From Clostridiales bacterium (lineage in GTDB: Bacteria > Bacillota > Clostridia > Peptostreptococcales > Anaerovoracaceae): a stretch of DNA of 36,186 bases. The notes under the pieces are model-generated. The model searched no databases. It saw only the letters and a program-made list of their open reading frames with translations, and had not been told where the DNA came from. The stretch is from assembly GCA_022766365.1 (NCBI GenBank), contig JALENW010000017.1, forward strand, positions 1 through 36,186. Reading direction: 5' to 3'. Position 1 is the stretch's first letter. Each line of letters starts with the position of its first letter. Below, one piece after another: positions 13,467-22,966 of this stretch. The translations under genes were made by a program, and so were the position numbers.

Positions 13467-15464
13467 TTAATACTTAACTTCATCCACGTCAAATGTTCCA
13501 ATGTCAAAACGTTCTTTAATTATGCCGTTGTCATAACAGTCCATAAGTGCACGCAGATCCGCAACCAATTCAATAAGTTCCTTTCCTATATCTGTATCCA
13601 AAACCATCATCCTCTCCGGGAGAGTTTCTACCGTCTGCATTACAGGTGAAACGAATTCCTGAGTACCATCCGGCTTTAAAGGACTGTACGGCCTATGTTC
13701 TGCCAGTGCCATAAACCTGGAATTGAATATAAACGTATACCCGGCAATGCCCGTTTTCTTCTGGTATGCTTTAGAAATGCCTCCATCTATTACATAAAGA
13801 AGCCCTCCACCTTTTATAGGAGATTCTCCATCCTTAATCTTTACAGGAACGTGACCGTTAAGTATCTTTGAGCGCTTAGGATCAAGACCGAACTCTCTGA
13901 TTATCTTCTCACATGGTTCTCTCCTTTTAATCAGCTGATAATAAGGTCTGACCGGCTCTTTGTGAGTATCTTTATCATCAATGAACAACCTCTCAAAAGT
14001 TGTCATCTTTTCCTTTCCAAACAAAGGTGAATTGAATCCAAGCCACAGGTACCACATTATGTCTCCCGGATATTCGACAGTTCCCCCATATGATTCCGGT
14101 GAAAAATAGGCCTTTCGAACCAAAGTATCCAGGTAATCCATCAAAGCCTTACCCTTCAAAGTCTTACCTCCGATATTTACATCGATGAACTTGCCTTCTT
14201 TGCCATCGTCCTCCATTGGAATGCATCCGTGAAAAAGAAGATTCCCATTATATATTGTGTATAACGCACCCCGGCTATACAGAAATTTGATGTGCCTCTG
14301 GAGTTTTTCGGACTTTAAAAACGAAGCCGATAAAGCCTCCATAACCTGCTCTTCCTCCTCAGAAAGAGCATATGGATCATTCATATCGATAGTAGGGAAA
14401 TTCCACTCTCTCAGATTATGAATTTTACCTTCTATTTCTACCGTACCGTTTTTCTTATCGATCGTATGTAAGAGAAGTCGATGATCCAATTCATATTCAG
14501 GATGAGCCTTGATTCTCTGACCTTCCAGTTTAAACTGCATAATTGCTATAGCTTTATGCATTTTGGCCGCCAATTTTTCTTCGACAGGATCAAAATTGTT
14601 TCTATCAAGAATATGTGGCATGAATTTCTCACAAGGATCGTCACCATAGCACTTGTTAGCGAACATTGCCAAGGGTCGAAGGTTGATACCGTATCCGATT
14701 TCAAGCATATCGAAATTATTATAGCTTATGTTCATTCGCAAAACATTAGCAATACATGCCCAGTGACCGGTTGCAGCTCCCATCCAGACTATGTCGTGAT
14801 TACCCCACTGAAAGTCCACCTCATTTCGCTTCATCAGAAAGTCCATAATGTAGTCAGGATGTGCTCCTCTATCGAAAATGTCACCTATAATATGCAGATA
14901 GTCAACCGCAAGATCACTTGTTGCATTTGCCATTGAGATAATGAAATTTTCAGCCATACCCGTATCGACTATAGTGTCAATAATTGATTTATAGTAATAT
15001 GATCTGTTTTCCTCATCATCTGCATGAAGCAGTTCATCTATTGCATATGCTGCATATTTAGGAAGTTTACGTCTTACCTTAGATCTCGTATATTTTGTGC
15101 TTACAGATTTACAGATAGTAACAAGTCTATAGATGACAGTAATAGCCCACTTGTTAAAGTCCGGCTCAGATTTTTTCCTACGTTTAATTTCATTCACAGG
15201 ATCATAAATCAGAGCAGCCAGGTCATCCCTGTCCTCATCACTGAGAATTCCGCCATAGTGTTCGTCGATTTTGCTCTTAATTGTACCCGAGGCACTTTTC
15301 AACATGTGAATAAAAGCCTCGTGTTCCCCATGAAGATCGCTTAAAAAATACTCTGTTCCCTTCGGCAAAGCCAAAATCGCATTGATATTCACTATCTCAG
15401 CTGCTGCAGCCATTGCATTCGGATAATCCCTCGAAAGCCTGTTCAAATACTTGATGTCAGCCAT
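13467..15464 (-). CDS. fbp: Fructose-1,6-bisphosphatase class III (665 aa)
   Basis: Gluconeogenic hydrolysis of fructose 1,6-bisphosphate to fructose 6-phosphate. Length and motifs match the large Firmicutes class III enzyme, a metallophosphatase: YFLSDLHGEHEAF (first metal motif), IIGDIFDRGAHPDYIMDF and WGNHDIVWMGAATGH (remaining metal ligands), then LLFHGCIPMEDDGKEGKF and ILNGHVPVKIKDGESPIKGG. Start ATG 15464 directly adjoins the murA stop, and its ribosome site GGAGGAG is inside the end of murA, so the two genes are translationally coupled. This pairing of a wall-synthesis gene with gluconeogenesis is unusual only in name; both draw on fructose 6-phosphate. Confidence 0.95.
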   Translation of the reverse strand: MADIKYLNRLSRDYPNAMAAAAEIVNINAILALPKGTEYFLSDLHGEHEAFIHMLKSASGTIKSKIDEHYGGILSDEDRDDLAALIYDPVNEIKRRKKSEPDFNKWAITVIYRLVTICKSVSTKYTRSKVRRKLPKYAAYAIDELLHADDEENRSYYYKSIIDTIVDTGMAENFIISMANATSDLAVDYLHIIGDIFDRGAHPDYIMDFLMKRNEVDFQWGNHDIVWMGAATGHWACIANVLRMNISYNNFDMLEIGYGINLRPLAMFANKCYGDDPCEKFMPHILDRNNFDPVEEKLAAKMHKAIAIMQFKLEGQRIKAHPEYELDHRLLLHTIDKKNGTVEIEGKIHNLREWNFPTIDMNDPYALSEEEEQVMEALSASFLKSEKLQRHIKFLYSRGALYTIYNGNLLFHGCIPMEDDGKEGKFIDVNIGGKTLKGKALMDYLDTLVRKAYFSPESYGGTVEYPGDIMWYLWLGFNSPLFGKEKMTTFERLFIDDKDTHKEPVRPYYQLIKRREPCEKIIREFGLDPKRSKILNGHVPVKIKDGESPIKGGGLLYVIDGGISKAYQKKTGIAGYTFIFNSRFMALAEHRPYSPLKPDGTQEFVSPVMQTVETLPERMMVLDTDIGKELIELVADLRALMDCYDNGIIKERFDIGTFDVDEVKY

Positions 15465-16736
15465 TTACTCCTCCATTTTAAAGATGTTCGCACCTAACAT
15501 TCTAAATTTTTCAACAAATTTCTCATATCCTCTTTCAATGTGATATATCTCTGAAATCTCTGTAGTACCTTCCGCAACAAGTCCGGCTAGAACTAAAGCG
15601 GCACCGGCCCTCAGATCTGTTGCAATTACCTGAGCACCTTCAAGAACTTTGCTTCCCGGTATGAATGCCCTGTTTCCATCTGTCTTGATATTCGCACCCA
15701 TTCTATTCAATTCCGCAACGTGCATGAATCTATTTTCAAAGACGGTTTCAATAACGGTGCTGGCTCCATCTACCGTGGTCAGATAGCTCATGAAAGGGCT
15801 TTGGATATCAGTAGGAAATCCCGGATATGGCAAGGTCTTGATATCTGTCGATACAAATTTTCTATTTTTATCATCTGCCCTTACTCGCATTCCGTCTTCC
15901 TCAAGAAGAATATCCACCCCTGACTCTCTGAGCTTTGCAGCTATAGGCATCACGTGGTCAGGAACAACATTCTTGATTAGAATATTCCCTCTTGTAATAG
16001 CTGCTGCCAACATGAATGTCCCCGTCTCAATTCTATCAGGTATAACCGTATGCCTTGCAGATTTAAGGTGTTCTACCCCCTCTATTTTAATATGATCCGT
16101 TCCTGCTCCTTTAATCCTTGCACCCATTTTGTTCAAGAAGTTTGCAAGATCCACAATTTCAGGTTCTTCAGCAGCATTAAAAATAGAAGTGGTTCCTGTT
16201 GCAAGAACCGCTGCCGTCATTATATTTTCTGTGGCTCCGACACTTGGGAAATCAAGATATATACTGTTTCCTACAAGGCCTCCTTCAGGCGCAATACACT
16301 CAACGTAACTATCCTCATTAATTACCTCTGCACCCAAAGCCTCAAATCCCTTTAAATGCAAGTCTATCGGTCTTGCACCTATGGTACAGCCCCCGGGCAG
16401 ATAAACCTTGCCTCTGCCGGTACGCGCCAAAAGGGGCCCCATTATCAAAAACGAGGCCCTCATCTTGTTCACCAATTCAAAGCATCCTTCTGCTCTGGTT
16501 ATCTCTCCGGTATATATATTCAAATGACCATCATCGATATCCTTCACCTGCGAACCTACGGATTCCAAAATCTCCTTCATGACTTTCACATCACGGAGGT
16601 CAGGGACATCCTTGATTTCACACGGTTCTTCTGCTAGCAAAGAGGCTGCCATCAAAGGCAATACAGCATTCTTAGCTCCACTGATCTGTACCTCTCCGGA
16701 TAATGGTCCGCTCTTCTGTACTAAAAATTTTGCCAT
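15465..16736 (-). CDS. murA: UDP-N-acetylglucosamine 1-carboxyvinyltransferase (423 aa)
   Basis: First committed step of peptidoglycan synthesis: transfer of enolpyruvate from PEP to UDP-GlcNAc in the cytosol. SGAKNAVLPLMAASLL carries the N-terminal Lys-Asn pair, and PGGCTIGARPIDLHLKGFEA carries the catalytic Cys, the residue attacked by fosfomycin; its presence predicts a sensitive enzyme. DLRAGAALVLAGLVAEG is the conserved C-terminal Arg loop. Full length for the family. Starts at ATG 16736 behind TTGGAGG. First gene of the murA-fbp unit. Confidence 0.96.
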   Translation of the reverse strand: MAKFLVQKSGPLSGEVQISGAKNAVLPLMAASLLAEEPCEIKDVPDLRDVKVMKEILESVGSQVKDIDDGHLNIYTGEITRAEGCFELVNKMRASFLIMGPLLARTGRGKVYLPGGCTIGARPIDLHLKGFEALGAEVINEDSYVECIAPEGGLVGNSIYLDFPSVGATENIMTAAVLATGTTSIFNAAEEPEIVDLANFLNKMGARIKGAGTDHIKIEGVEHLKSARHTVIPDRIETGTFMLAAAITRGNILIKNVVPDHVMPIAAKLRESGVDILLEEDGMRVRADDKNRKFVSTDIKTLPYPGFPTDIQSPFMSYLTTVDGASTVIETVFENRFMHVAELNRMGANIKTDGNRAFIPGSKVLEGAQVIATDLRAGAALVLAGLVAEGTTEISEIYHIERGYEKFVEKFRMLGANIFKMEE

Positions 16737-16764
16737 TCATTCCTCCAAGAATTATTCTATAACC

Positions 16765-16793
16765 ATTATAATAGAAAAGGAGAAAGATTTCAA
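16765..16793 (-). promoter_or_regulatory. Promoter of murA-fbp
   Basis: Minus-strand TTGAAA (16788-16793), 17-base spacer, TATAAT (16765-16770), about 30 bases before the murA start. Confidence 0.65.
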
Positions 16794-16807
16794 GGTGTCA
16801 AGAAGCA

Positions 16808-16835
16808 CAGTCAGCTATGCGGTCCGGGGGCAATT
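16808..16835. repeat. 28-bp direct repeat downstream of groEL, distal copy
   Basis: CAGTCAGCTATGCGGTCCGG plus GGGCAATT occurs here and again exactly at 16869-16896, a 61-base period. The bases ATTGCCCCC at the groEL side of this copy also pair with GGTGGCAAT between the copies, forming an imperfect hairpin. No coding role. Confidence 0.8.
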
Positions 16836-16868
16836 CATATGATTGCCACCTATATTTTTATATTCTCT

Positions 16869-16894
16869 CAGTCAGCTATGCGGTCCGGGGGCAA

Positions 16895-16896
<2 letters not shown>
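16869..16896. repeat. 28-bp direct repeat overlapping the groEL stop, proximal copy
   Basis: Exact second copy of the repeat at 16808-16835. Its end covers two bases of the groEL stop codon, so the duplication arose from the immediate 3' flank of groEL. Confidence 0.8.
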
Positions 16897-18547
<1,651 letters not shown>

Positions 18548-18694
18548 CTATATTCTCAATAACTAATTTCTCTATATTTATAATGTTCGAAAGTTTATTT
18601 TAAACTGATCGATATACAACCAAAAGTCCGAATCTCTATTCAGTATTGAATCTTCATTAAATTTTCTGAGATTTTCGACAATGTCAAATCTGTT

Positions 18695-18973
18695 CTATTC
18701 TACAACAGCCAAGATATCCTTTTGATTCATAATTGTGTACTCTTCCCCTTCAAACTTAATCTCATTTCCGGCATACTTGGAGAACACAACCTTATCACCT
18801 ACAGAAACTTCCATCTTTTCATCGTCAGTTCCCGGACCGCAAGCTACCACCTCAGCAATTTGAGGAGCTTCCTTTGCAGAACTTGTCAATATGATTCCTC
18901 CTGCCGTCTTTTCCTCAGCCTCAAGCTTCTTGATAACAACTCTACTTCCAAGTGGTCTAATTCCAAATTTCAT
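18695..18973 (-). CDS. groES: 10-kDa co-chaperonin GroES (92 aa)
   Basis: The lid of the GroEL chamber. GIRPLGSRVVIKKLEAEEKT begins the core barrel; TAGGIILTSSAKEAP is the mobile loop that docks on GroEL, and KVVFSKYAGNEIKFEGEEY closes the domain. Normal length. Starts at ATG 18973 behind AGGAGG. First gene of the groES-groEL operon, preceded by a CIRCE operator and a consensus promoter. Confidence 0.97.
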   Translation of the reverse strand: MKFGIRPLGSRVVIKKLEAEEKTAGGIILTSSAKEAPQIAEVVACGPGTDDEKMEVSVGDKVVFSKYAGNEIKFEGEEYTIMNQKDILAVVE

Positions 18974-19030
18974 ATCTGTACCTCCTGTTTCTGATTTTAA
19001 CTATTTGTTTAAGTTTTAAATCTCAGTTTG

Positions 19031-19057
19031 TCAGCACTCATCTTGTTGGAGTGCTAA
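19031..19057. promoter_or_regulatory. CIRCE operator (HrcA binding site)
   Basis: TCAGCACTC (19031-19039), 9-base spacer, GAGTGCTAA (19049-19057). This matches the CIRCE consensus TTAGCACTC-N9-GAGTGCTAA at all but one base. HrcA bound here represses groESL until heat or folding stress. The operator lies just downstream of the -10 box. Confidence 0.95.
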
Positions 19058-19061
19058 CTAT

Positions 19062-19089
19062 ATTTTACCACTCTCTTGTTCAATGTCAA
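19062..19089 (-). promoter_or_regulatory. Promoter of groES-groEL
   Basis: Minus-strand TTGACA (19084-19089), 16-base spacer, TAAAAT (19062-19067), directly upstream of CIRCE. Confidence 0.8.
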
Positions 19090-19115
19090 GGGAAAATAGA
19101 AAAATATTATTTTTC

Positions 19116-20042
19116 TTATTTCCTATCCAGTTCTCTCATGTAATAGAACAGGTACTGCTGAGCATATCCTCCGAGATCTCCGAACTTATTCTCTGCAAAT
19201 TCCGCAATCCCCTTAATATCTTCTTCCGGGAGCCCGTAAACATGATGCATTACACGCTTAACCCATACGTCTATTGGAAAACTCTGTCGTTCCCCAAGGC
19301 CGAACAAAGCAATGCAATTTGCTACCTTTGGGCCTACACCTGTCAGACGAAGAAGTTCCTCATATCTGTCAGGTAATCCCTTTTCGCAAACCTGTTTTGC
19401 TGACTCAATAAGATATTTGGCCCTATATCCAAGGCGAATCGGTGCAAGATCCTCCACAGATAGGTTTGCCATTACCTCCGGACTCGGCAAAGAGAAGGCA
19501 TGGAAATCCCTGTCAATAATTTTTCCCACAAAATCTGTCCCTCCTATTTCATCACCAAAATGAATGGCCAGGTTGTTGATGCAACCCTTAATTCGAGGGA
19601 TATGATTGTTTTGTGATATTATAAACGAGATTATAGTTTCCCAAAGGTCCTGATTTAATATTCTTATGCCGGATCCAAAGTCGATGGCTTCTGCTATTGT
19701 ACTGTCCTGATTTATAAGACGTGCCTTAATTTCTCCATAGTCTCTGTCGAGATCCAGATAGTTCCGCCAGAACGTTCTGTCACCATTTCCGGTTATAGTA
19801 AGAGTCTTATGATCGGATTCGTATTCTATCAGTGCCAAGTATTTGCCTGCAATGCCAAGATATTGCTGCTTTTTATTAGAAAAGAATCCTGTATTGAGCT
19901 GCTCTTGTCCCCCTGCGCAGCTCCTTTCCGCTAAATCATTGATATCCGTTCTGTCAACAGGCTCCCAACGAAAGCATTGGCCACATTGGAAGATATGATC
20001 CGGGTTGAAATCTTTTATGTCTTTGAATACTATTTTGTTCAT
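19116..20042 (-). CDS. OGG1-type 8-oxoguanine DNA glycosylase/lyase (308 aa)
   Basis: A base-excision repair enzyme of the HhH-GPD superfamily, with the OGG N-terminal domain (FQCGQCFRWEP at about 18-28) followed by the helix-hairpin-helix domain LLRLTGVGPKVANCIALFGL. The Lys of GVGPKVA is the Schiff-base nucleophile and the Asp in FPIDVWVKR the catalytic acid; both are present. Clostridium acetobutylicum has a characterised bacterial OGG1 with this architecture. It removes oxidised guanine and nicks the strand, useful to an anaerobe meeting oxygen. It follows the ATPase/Asp23-like gene by 20 bases, in one operon. Confidence 0.88.
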   Translation of the reverse strand: MNKIVFKDIKDFNPDHIFQCGQCFRWEPVDRTDINDLAERSCAGGQEQLNTGFFSNKKQQYLGIAGKYLALIEYESDHKTLTITGNGDRTFWRNYLDLDRDYGEIKARLINQDSTIAEAIDFGSGIRILNQDLWETIISFIISQNNHIPRIKGCINNLAIHFGDEIGGTDFVGKIIDRDFHAFSLPSPEVMANLSVEDLAPIRLGYRAKYLIESAKQVCEKGLPDRYEELLRLTGVGPKVANCIALFGLGERQSFPIDVWVKRVMHHVYGLPEEDIKGIAEFAENKFGDLGGYAQQYLFYYMRELDRK

Positions 20043-20062
20043 ATTGTTGCGCCTTTCAGATT

Positions 20063-20977
20063 TTATCGCATTCCCTTGACTTCCACACGGATGTTTTCAA
20101 TATTGAAAGCTGTCATCCTTTCCACCATGTCAAAAAGTCTTTTCTGATACCTTGCTGCGGTTTTCCAGGGATCTGCATTGCGATCCACGAGAATCGAAAC
20201 ATTAACCCTCATTGCGTCTATTGCTGTGTTCCCATATACCTTGCCGACACTCTTTACACCCGTTGTAGTCCTACCGACACATCTTGCAATATCCGCTACT
20301 ACCTTGTCAGAGATAAAAAATTCCCCTACATAACTGTACGTAGGTCTGACTACTGTAAGATCCCTCCTCAGATTGCGTCTTCCTTTCCTTCCCTTTCCAT
20401 GTTCCCGAGGCGAAGATTCCGACCCCGACTGTGAACTCATTCCGCCTGTGATACCCGGTATGCCCTGAATCACAGGTATATTTTGGGATAAATCTCTAAA
20501 CACCTGAAGCGGATCGATAAAATACCCTGCAAAGTCCCTCTTGAGTTGAAGTGTTGGAACCGGGATAACATGCATACCCTGAGAATGTCTTTGTTTACTC
20601 GCTAAATTTCGTTCCTCCTCTGTAGTTAAATCTTCAATTAGGATCTGGTTATCCGGCGCCGGAGCCGGAAGACTCAGACGGCTTATTATCTTGTTAATCA
20701 TCCGATCCGATGTTCCTATTACGAGAATCGATTGAGGATTTACTCTGGCCAAAGCCGCAACGACAGAATCTCTATGTTCGTCAAGTCTGAATAGAGCAGT
20801 TTTTATTGCACCTACAGTTGTGTTCTGCCGTTTAGCGGAAATACCGGCTATGACCTGAGAGTGGTAGATGAAAAGGCCGTCATCAATGATAGCATCTATA
20901 CCCAGAGCTTTGCACAGATTGAGTGCCTGATAGCTTTTCCCTGTTCCTGATTTTCCAACTAAGGTGTAAACTTTCAT
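20063..20977 (-). CDS. P-loop ATPase fused to an Asp23/Gls24-like domain (304 aa)
   Basis: Residues 1-170 look like a P-loop NTPase: VYTLVGKSGTGKSYQALNLC is a Walker A motif, and SILVIGTSD a candidate Walker B strand. A low-complexity linker of Ser, Gly, Arg and Lys (about 177-205) follows. Residues 210-304 resemble the Asp23/Gls24 (DUF322) fold: YVGEFFISDKVVADIARCVG and FDMVERMTAFNIENIRVEV match its start and end. Asp23-type proteins work at the cell envelope in stress and tend to assemble; the ATPase may drive or sense this. Function is not established. Confidence 0.7.
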   Translation of the reverse strand: MKVYTLVGKSGTGKSYQALNLCKALGIDAIIDDGLFIYHSQVIAGISAKRQNTTVGAIKTALFRLDEHRDSVVAALARVNPQSILVIGTSDRMINKIISRLSLPAPAPDNQILIEDLTTEEERNLASKQRHSQGMHVIPVPTLQLKRDFAGYFIDPLQVFRDLSQNIPVIQGIPGITGGMSSQSGSESSPREHGKGRKGRRNLRRDLTVVRPTYSYVGEFFISDKVVADIARCVGRTTTGVKSVGKVYGNTAIDAMRVNVSILVDRNADPWKTAARYQKRLFDMVERMTAFNIENIRVEVKGMR

Positions 20978-20978
20978 C

Positions 20979-21007
20979 TTTACTTATCTAGTCCCTTCTG
21001 TTATAAT
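20979..21007 (+). promoter_or_regulatory. Promoter of the ferredoxin gene
   Basis: TTTACT (20979-20984), 17-base spacer, TATAAT (21002-21007). It lies in the short divergent gap from the ATPase gene; a leader of about 34 bases ends in AAAGGAGGA. Confidence 0.7.
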
Positions 21008-21047
21008 GAAATCGGTTAAAAACATTTGAAAAAAGGAGGATTGTGAT

Positions 21048-21218
21048 ATGGCTTATAAGATTGAAGATAGCTGCATTGCCTGCGGAGCTTGCGAGGCTGA
21101 ATGTCCAACCGGTGCTATCAGCGAAGGAGATGGAATCTTCGTTATCGACGCTGATACTTGTATCGATTGCGGCGCTTGTGCAGGTGTATGTCCAACAGGA
21201 GCACCTGTAGAGGCATAG
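21048..21218 (+). CDS. 2[4Fe-4S] ferredoxin (56 aa)
   Basis: A clostridial-type ferredoxin too short to be called by many gene finders. [15 protein letters not shown] and [15 protein letters not shown] are two complete CxxCxxCxxxCP motifs, each binding one [4Fe-4S] cluster, in the usual internal duplication. Starts at ATG 21048 with AAAGGAGGA upstream and ends at TAG 21216-21218. It carries low-potential electrons for enzymes such as the indolepyruvate oxidoreductase at 32008-34374. Monocistronic, with its own promoter and terminator, as expected for an abundant carrier. Confidence 0.96.
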   Translation: MAYKIEDSCIACGACEAECPTGAISEGDGIFVIDADTCIDCGACAGVCPTGAPVEA

Positions 21219-21298
21219 ACTCTCATCTGACTTATCCTTGATGAAGAATGCATGATATTCTCATGCTTTCCATCATCGTAGTCTCAATTTAAAACACG

Positions 21299-21325
21299 AA
21301 CCGCTTCGGATGAAGCGGTTTTTTC
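21299..21325 (+). terminator. Terminator of the ferredoxin gene
   Basis: AACCGCTTC (21299-21307), GGAT loop, GAAGCGGTT (21312-21320) and a TTTT run. A smaller GCATGA/TCATGC hairpin lies at 21250-21266. Confidence 0.9.
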
Positions 21326-21415
21326 TTTGCGCTCATTTTTTAAAATTCAGTTATATCTACAATTCCGAATTCTTGAGTTGTAAAATAAAAATCAGAAAGC
21401 CAAAATTGAACTGAG

Positions 21416-22093
21416 TTATTCAGATCCTTTTTTAGCATTCTTCTCTATCTTAATCTTAGATTTTTCAATATCTTTAATATGATATGCAAGAGAGTGCAGA
21501 CTGTCCGACAGGTGTACATTCTCAATGGCAACCCAGTCGGGAACCTCAAGATCCACAGGTGCAAAATTCCATATACCTTTAACTCCCGCAAAGGTCAATC
21601 TATCTGCAATTGCCTGGGCATTTTCCTTGTTCACACATATGATTCCAATATCTATATTGTTCTCCTCAACGTAGTCAACAAGGTTGTCGTTATCCAGTAT
21701 CTTGTACCCGTTCATCTCCTTACCGATGAGCTCTTCCTTTATATCAAAGGCGGCATACATATTGAAACCGCCCTTATACGATGCTATATAATTGCCAATG
21801 GCAGTACCCAGATTGCCGGCACCGACAACGACCATCTTGTAGTCTTTATCCAGACCCAGAATTCCGCTGATTTCATTATACAAACCGCTGACGCTGTATC
21901 CGTACCCCTGCTGTCCGAATCCACCGAAATTATTCAAATCCTGTCTTATCTGGCTGGCTGTATATCCAATGATCTCAGAAAATTCCTTGCTGGAAATCTT
22001 CTCCACACCTTTTCTCTTGAGTTCGTAAAGATACCTTCTGTATCTCGGAAGTCTTTTGATAACTGCACTTGAAATCTTTGTTGTTCTCTTCAT
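21416..22093 (-). CDS. rex: Redox-sensing transcriptional repressor Rex (225 aa)
   Basis: Rex senses the NADH/NAD+ ratio and represses fermentation genes until NADH rises. The N-terminal winged helix (about 1-80) has SSAVIKRLPRYRRYLYELK and SSKEFSEIIGYTASQIRQDL, which carry the recognition helix and the family signature. The C-terminal Rossmann domain has VVVGAGNLGTAIGNYIA, and the domain-swapped helix is near the C-terminus. Normal length for the family. It is transcribed alone, toward the ferredoxin terminator. Likely targets include the butyrate-type operon at 29594-35371, but no full Rex site is visible there. Confidence 0.96.
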   Translation of the reverse strand: MKRTTKISSAVIKRLPRYRRYLYELKRKGVEKISSKEFSEIIGYTASQIRQDLNNFGGFGQQGYGYSVSGLYNEISGILGLDKDYKMVVVGAGNLGTAIGNYIASYKGGFNMYAAFDIKEELIGKEMNGYKILDNDNLVDYVEENNIDIGIICVNKENAQAIADRLTFAGVKGIWNFAPVDLEVPDWVAIENVHLSDSLHSLAYHIKDIEKSKIKIEKNAKKGSE

Positions 22094-22397
22094 TTTTTAA
22101 CCTCGAATTTAAAAATTACCTGCCAGGGGCTACTTTTCAATCTGTTGCAACCTTCCCCGGGCATTAGAATGTCTCGTTAGCGTATATGTGAGCATATATC
22201 ATTGCACTATCTACGTGCTGCATACCTCACAAAAAATCCATTTTTATAATACCCTCTTTGATAGAATTATAACATACAATGTTCAAATTTTCATTCATTA
22301 TACATTATTTCAAGTAATCCCAACACAAACGATAATTTAGAATCTTGGGAATCACCACAGATATCTCAGCCTACCAGACCTGCAAAAAATTCGAGCA
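22094..22397. other. rex leader and intergenic region, no gene seen
   Basis: About 300 bases with no supportable frame. On the minus strand a TATAAT box near 22267 is a candidate rex promoter with a poor -35. TATATG-TGAG-CATATA forms a small hairpin near 22184-22199, and AACAT-TGT-ATGTT a dyad near the -10 box. The leader would be about 165 bases, long for Rex. Confidence 0.4.
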
Positions 22398-22428
22398 CAA
22401 AAAAAGCCAAGCACTCTCGGAGCTCGGC
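22398..22428 (-). terminator. Terminator downstream of acpP
   Basis: On the minus strand GCCGAGC (22422-22428) pairs with GCTTGGC (22406-22412, one G-U) and is followed by TTTTTTT. It ends the acpP transcript about 135 bases after its stop; the stretch between holds no gene. Confidence 0.8.
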
Positions 22429-22564
22429 AAATACTCATCCACCCTGAATTTTAAAAGCATATTCTCTCGGGTTTCAAATCTCTTTGATTTCGCTTAAAAT
22501 TTCCCTCAATATAAATCCGAAGAATTTCAATAACCTGAATTGAAGAAAGTTAATAAAACTAAAA

Positions 22565-22804
22565 TTAATCCAAATCCTCGGCATTTTCCTCAACATATTT
22601 AACCAAATCACCGACCAGCTGGAAATGTTCTGCCTCTTCATCAGGAATCTCAATATCAAATTCCTCCTCGATACCCATGATTATTTCCACAGCATCCAGG
22701 GAGTCAGCTTCAAGATCCTTCATGAGATTGGTGTCCATAGTCACCATTGACTCCTCTAATTTTAGCTGCTCAATAATTATGTCTCTGATTTTTTCAAAAA
22801 CCAT
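22565..22804 (-). CDS. acpP: Acyl carrier protein (79 aa)
   Basis: Carries growing acyl chains in fatty-acid synthesis. The Ser of EADSLDAVEIIMGIEEEF is the 4'-phosphopantetheine attachment site, in the canonical DSL motif. The protein is strongly acidic, four-helical and of normal length. Starts at ATG 22804 behind GGAGG. It stands alone, with its own promoter and terminator, rather than beside fab genes. Confidence 0.96.
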   Translation of the reverse strand: MVFEKIRDIIIEQLKLEESMVTMDTNLMKDLEADSLDAVEIIMGIEEEFDIEIPDEEAEHFQLVGDLVKYVEENAEDLD

Positions 22805-22876
22805 ATCTACCTCCGAATATAATTCAATAATTTCTATAAACTTCTTAAAATTCCTACCGTCGAATTAACATGAACC

Positions 22877-22905
22877 ATTATAGTACAAGTGTTTATGCTT
22901 TGCAA
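22877..22905 (-). promoter_or_regulatory. Promoter of acpP
   Basis: Minus-strand TTGCAA (22900-22905), 17-base spacer, TATAAT (22877-22882). Confidence 0.75.
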
Positions 22906-22966
22906 GTATAAAAACAAAATAGTTTACCCTTATCAGCAACTGCTCCTCCAAGCACAAATTTACAGG

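Noticed and set aside
22474-22659. Minus-strand 61-codon frame overlapping the end of acpP
   Set aside because: It overlaps acpP in another frame and runs through its 3' region toward the terminator; no ribosome site.
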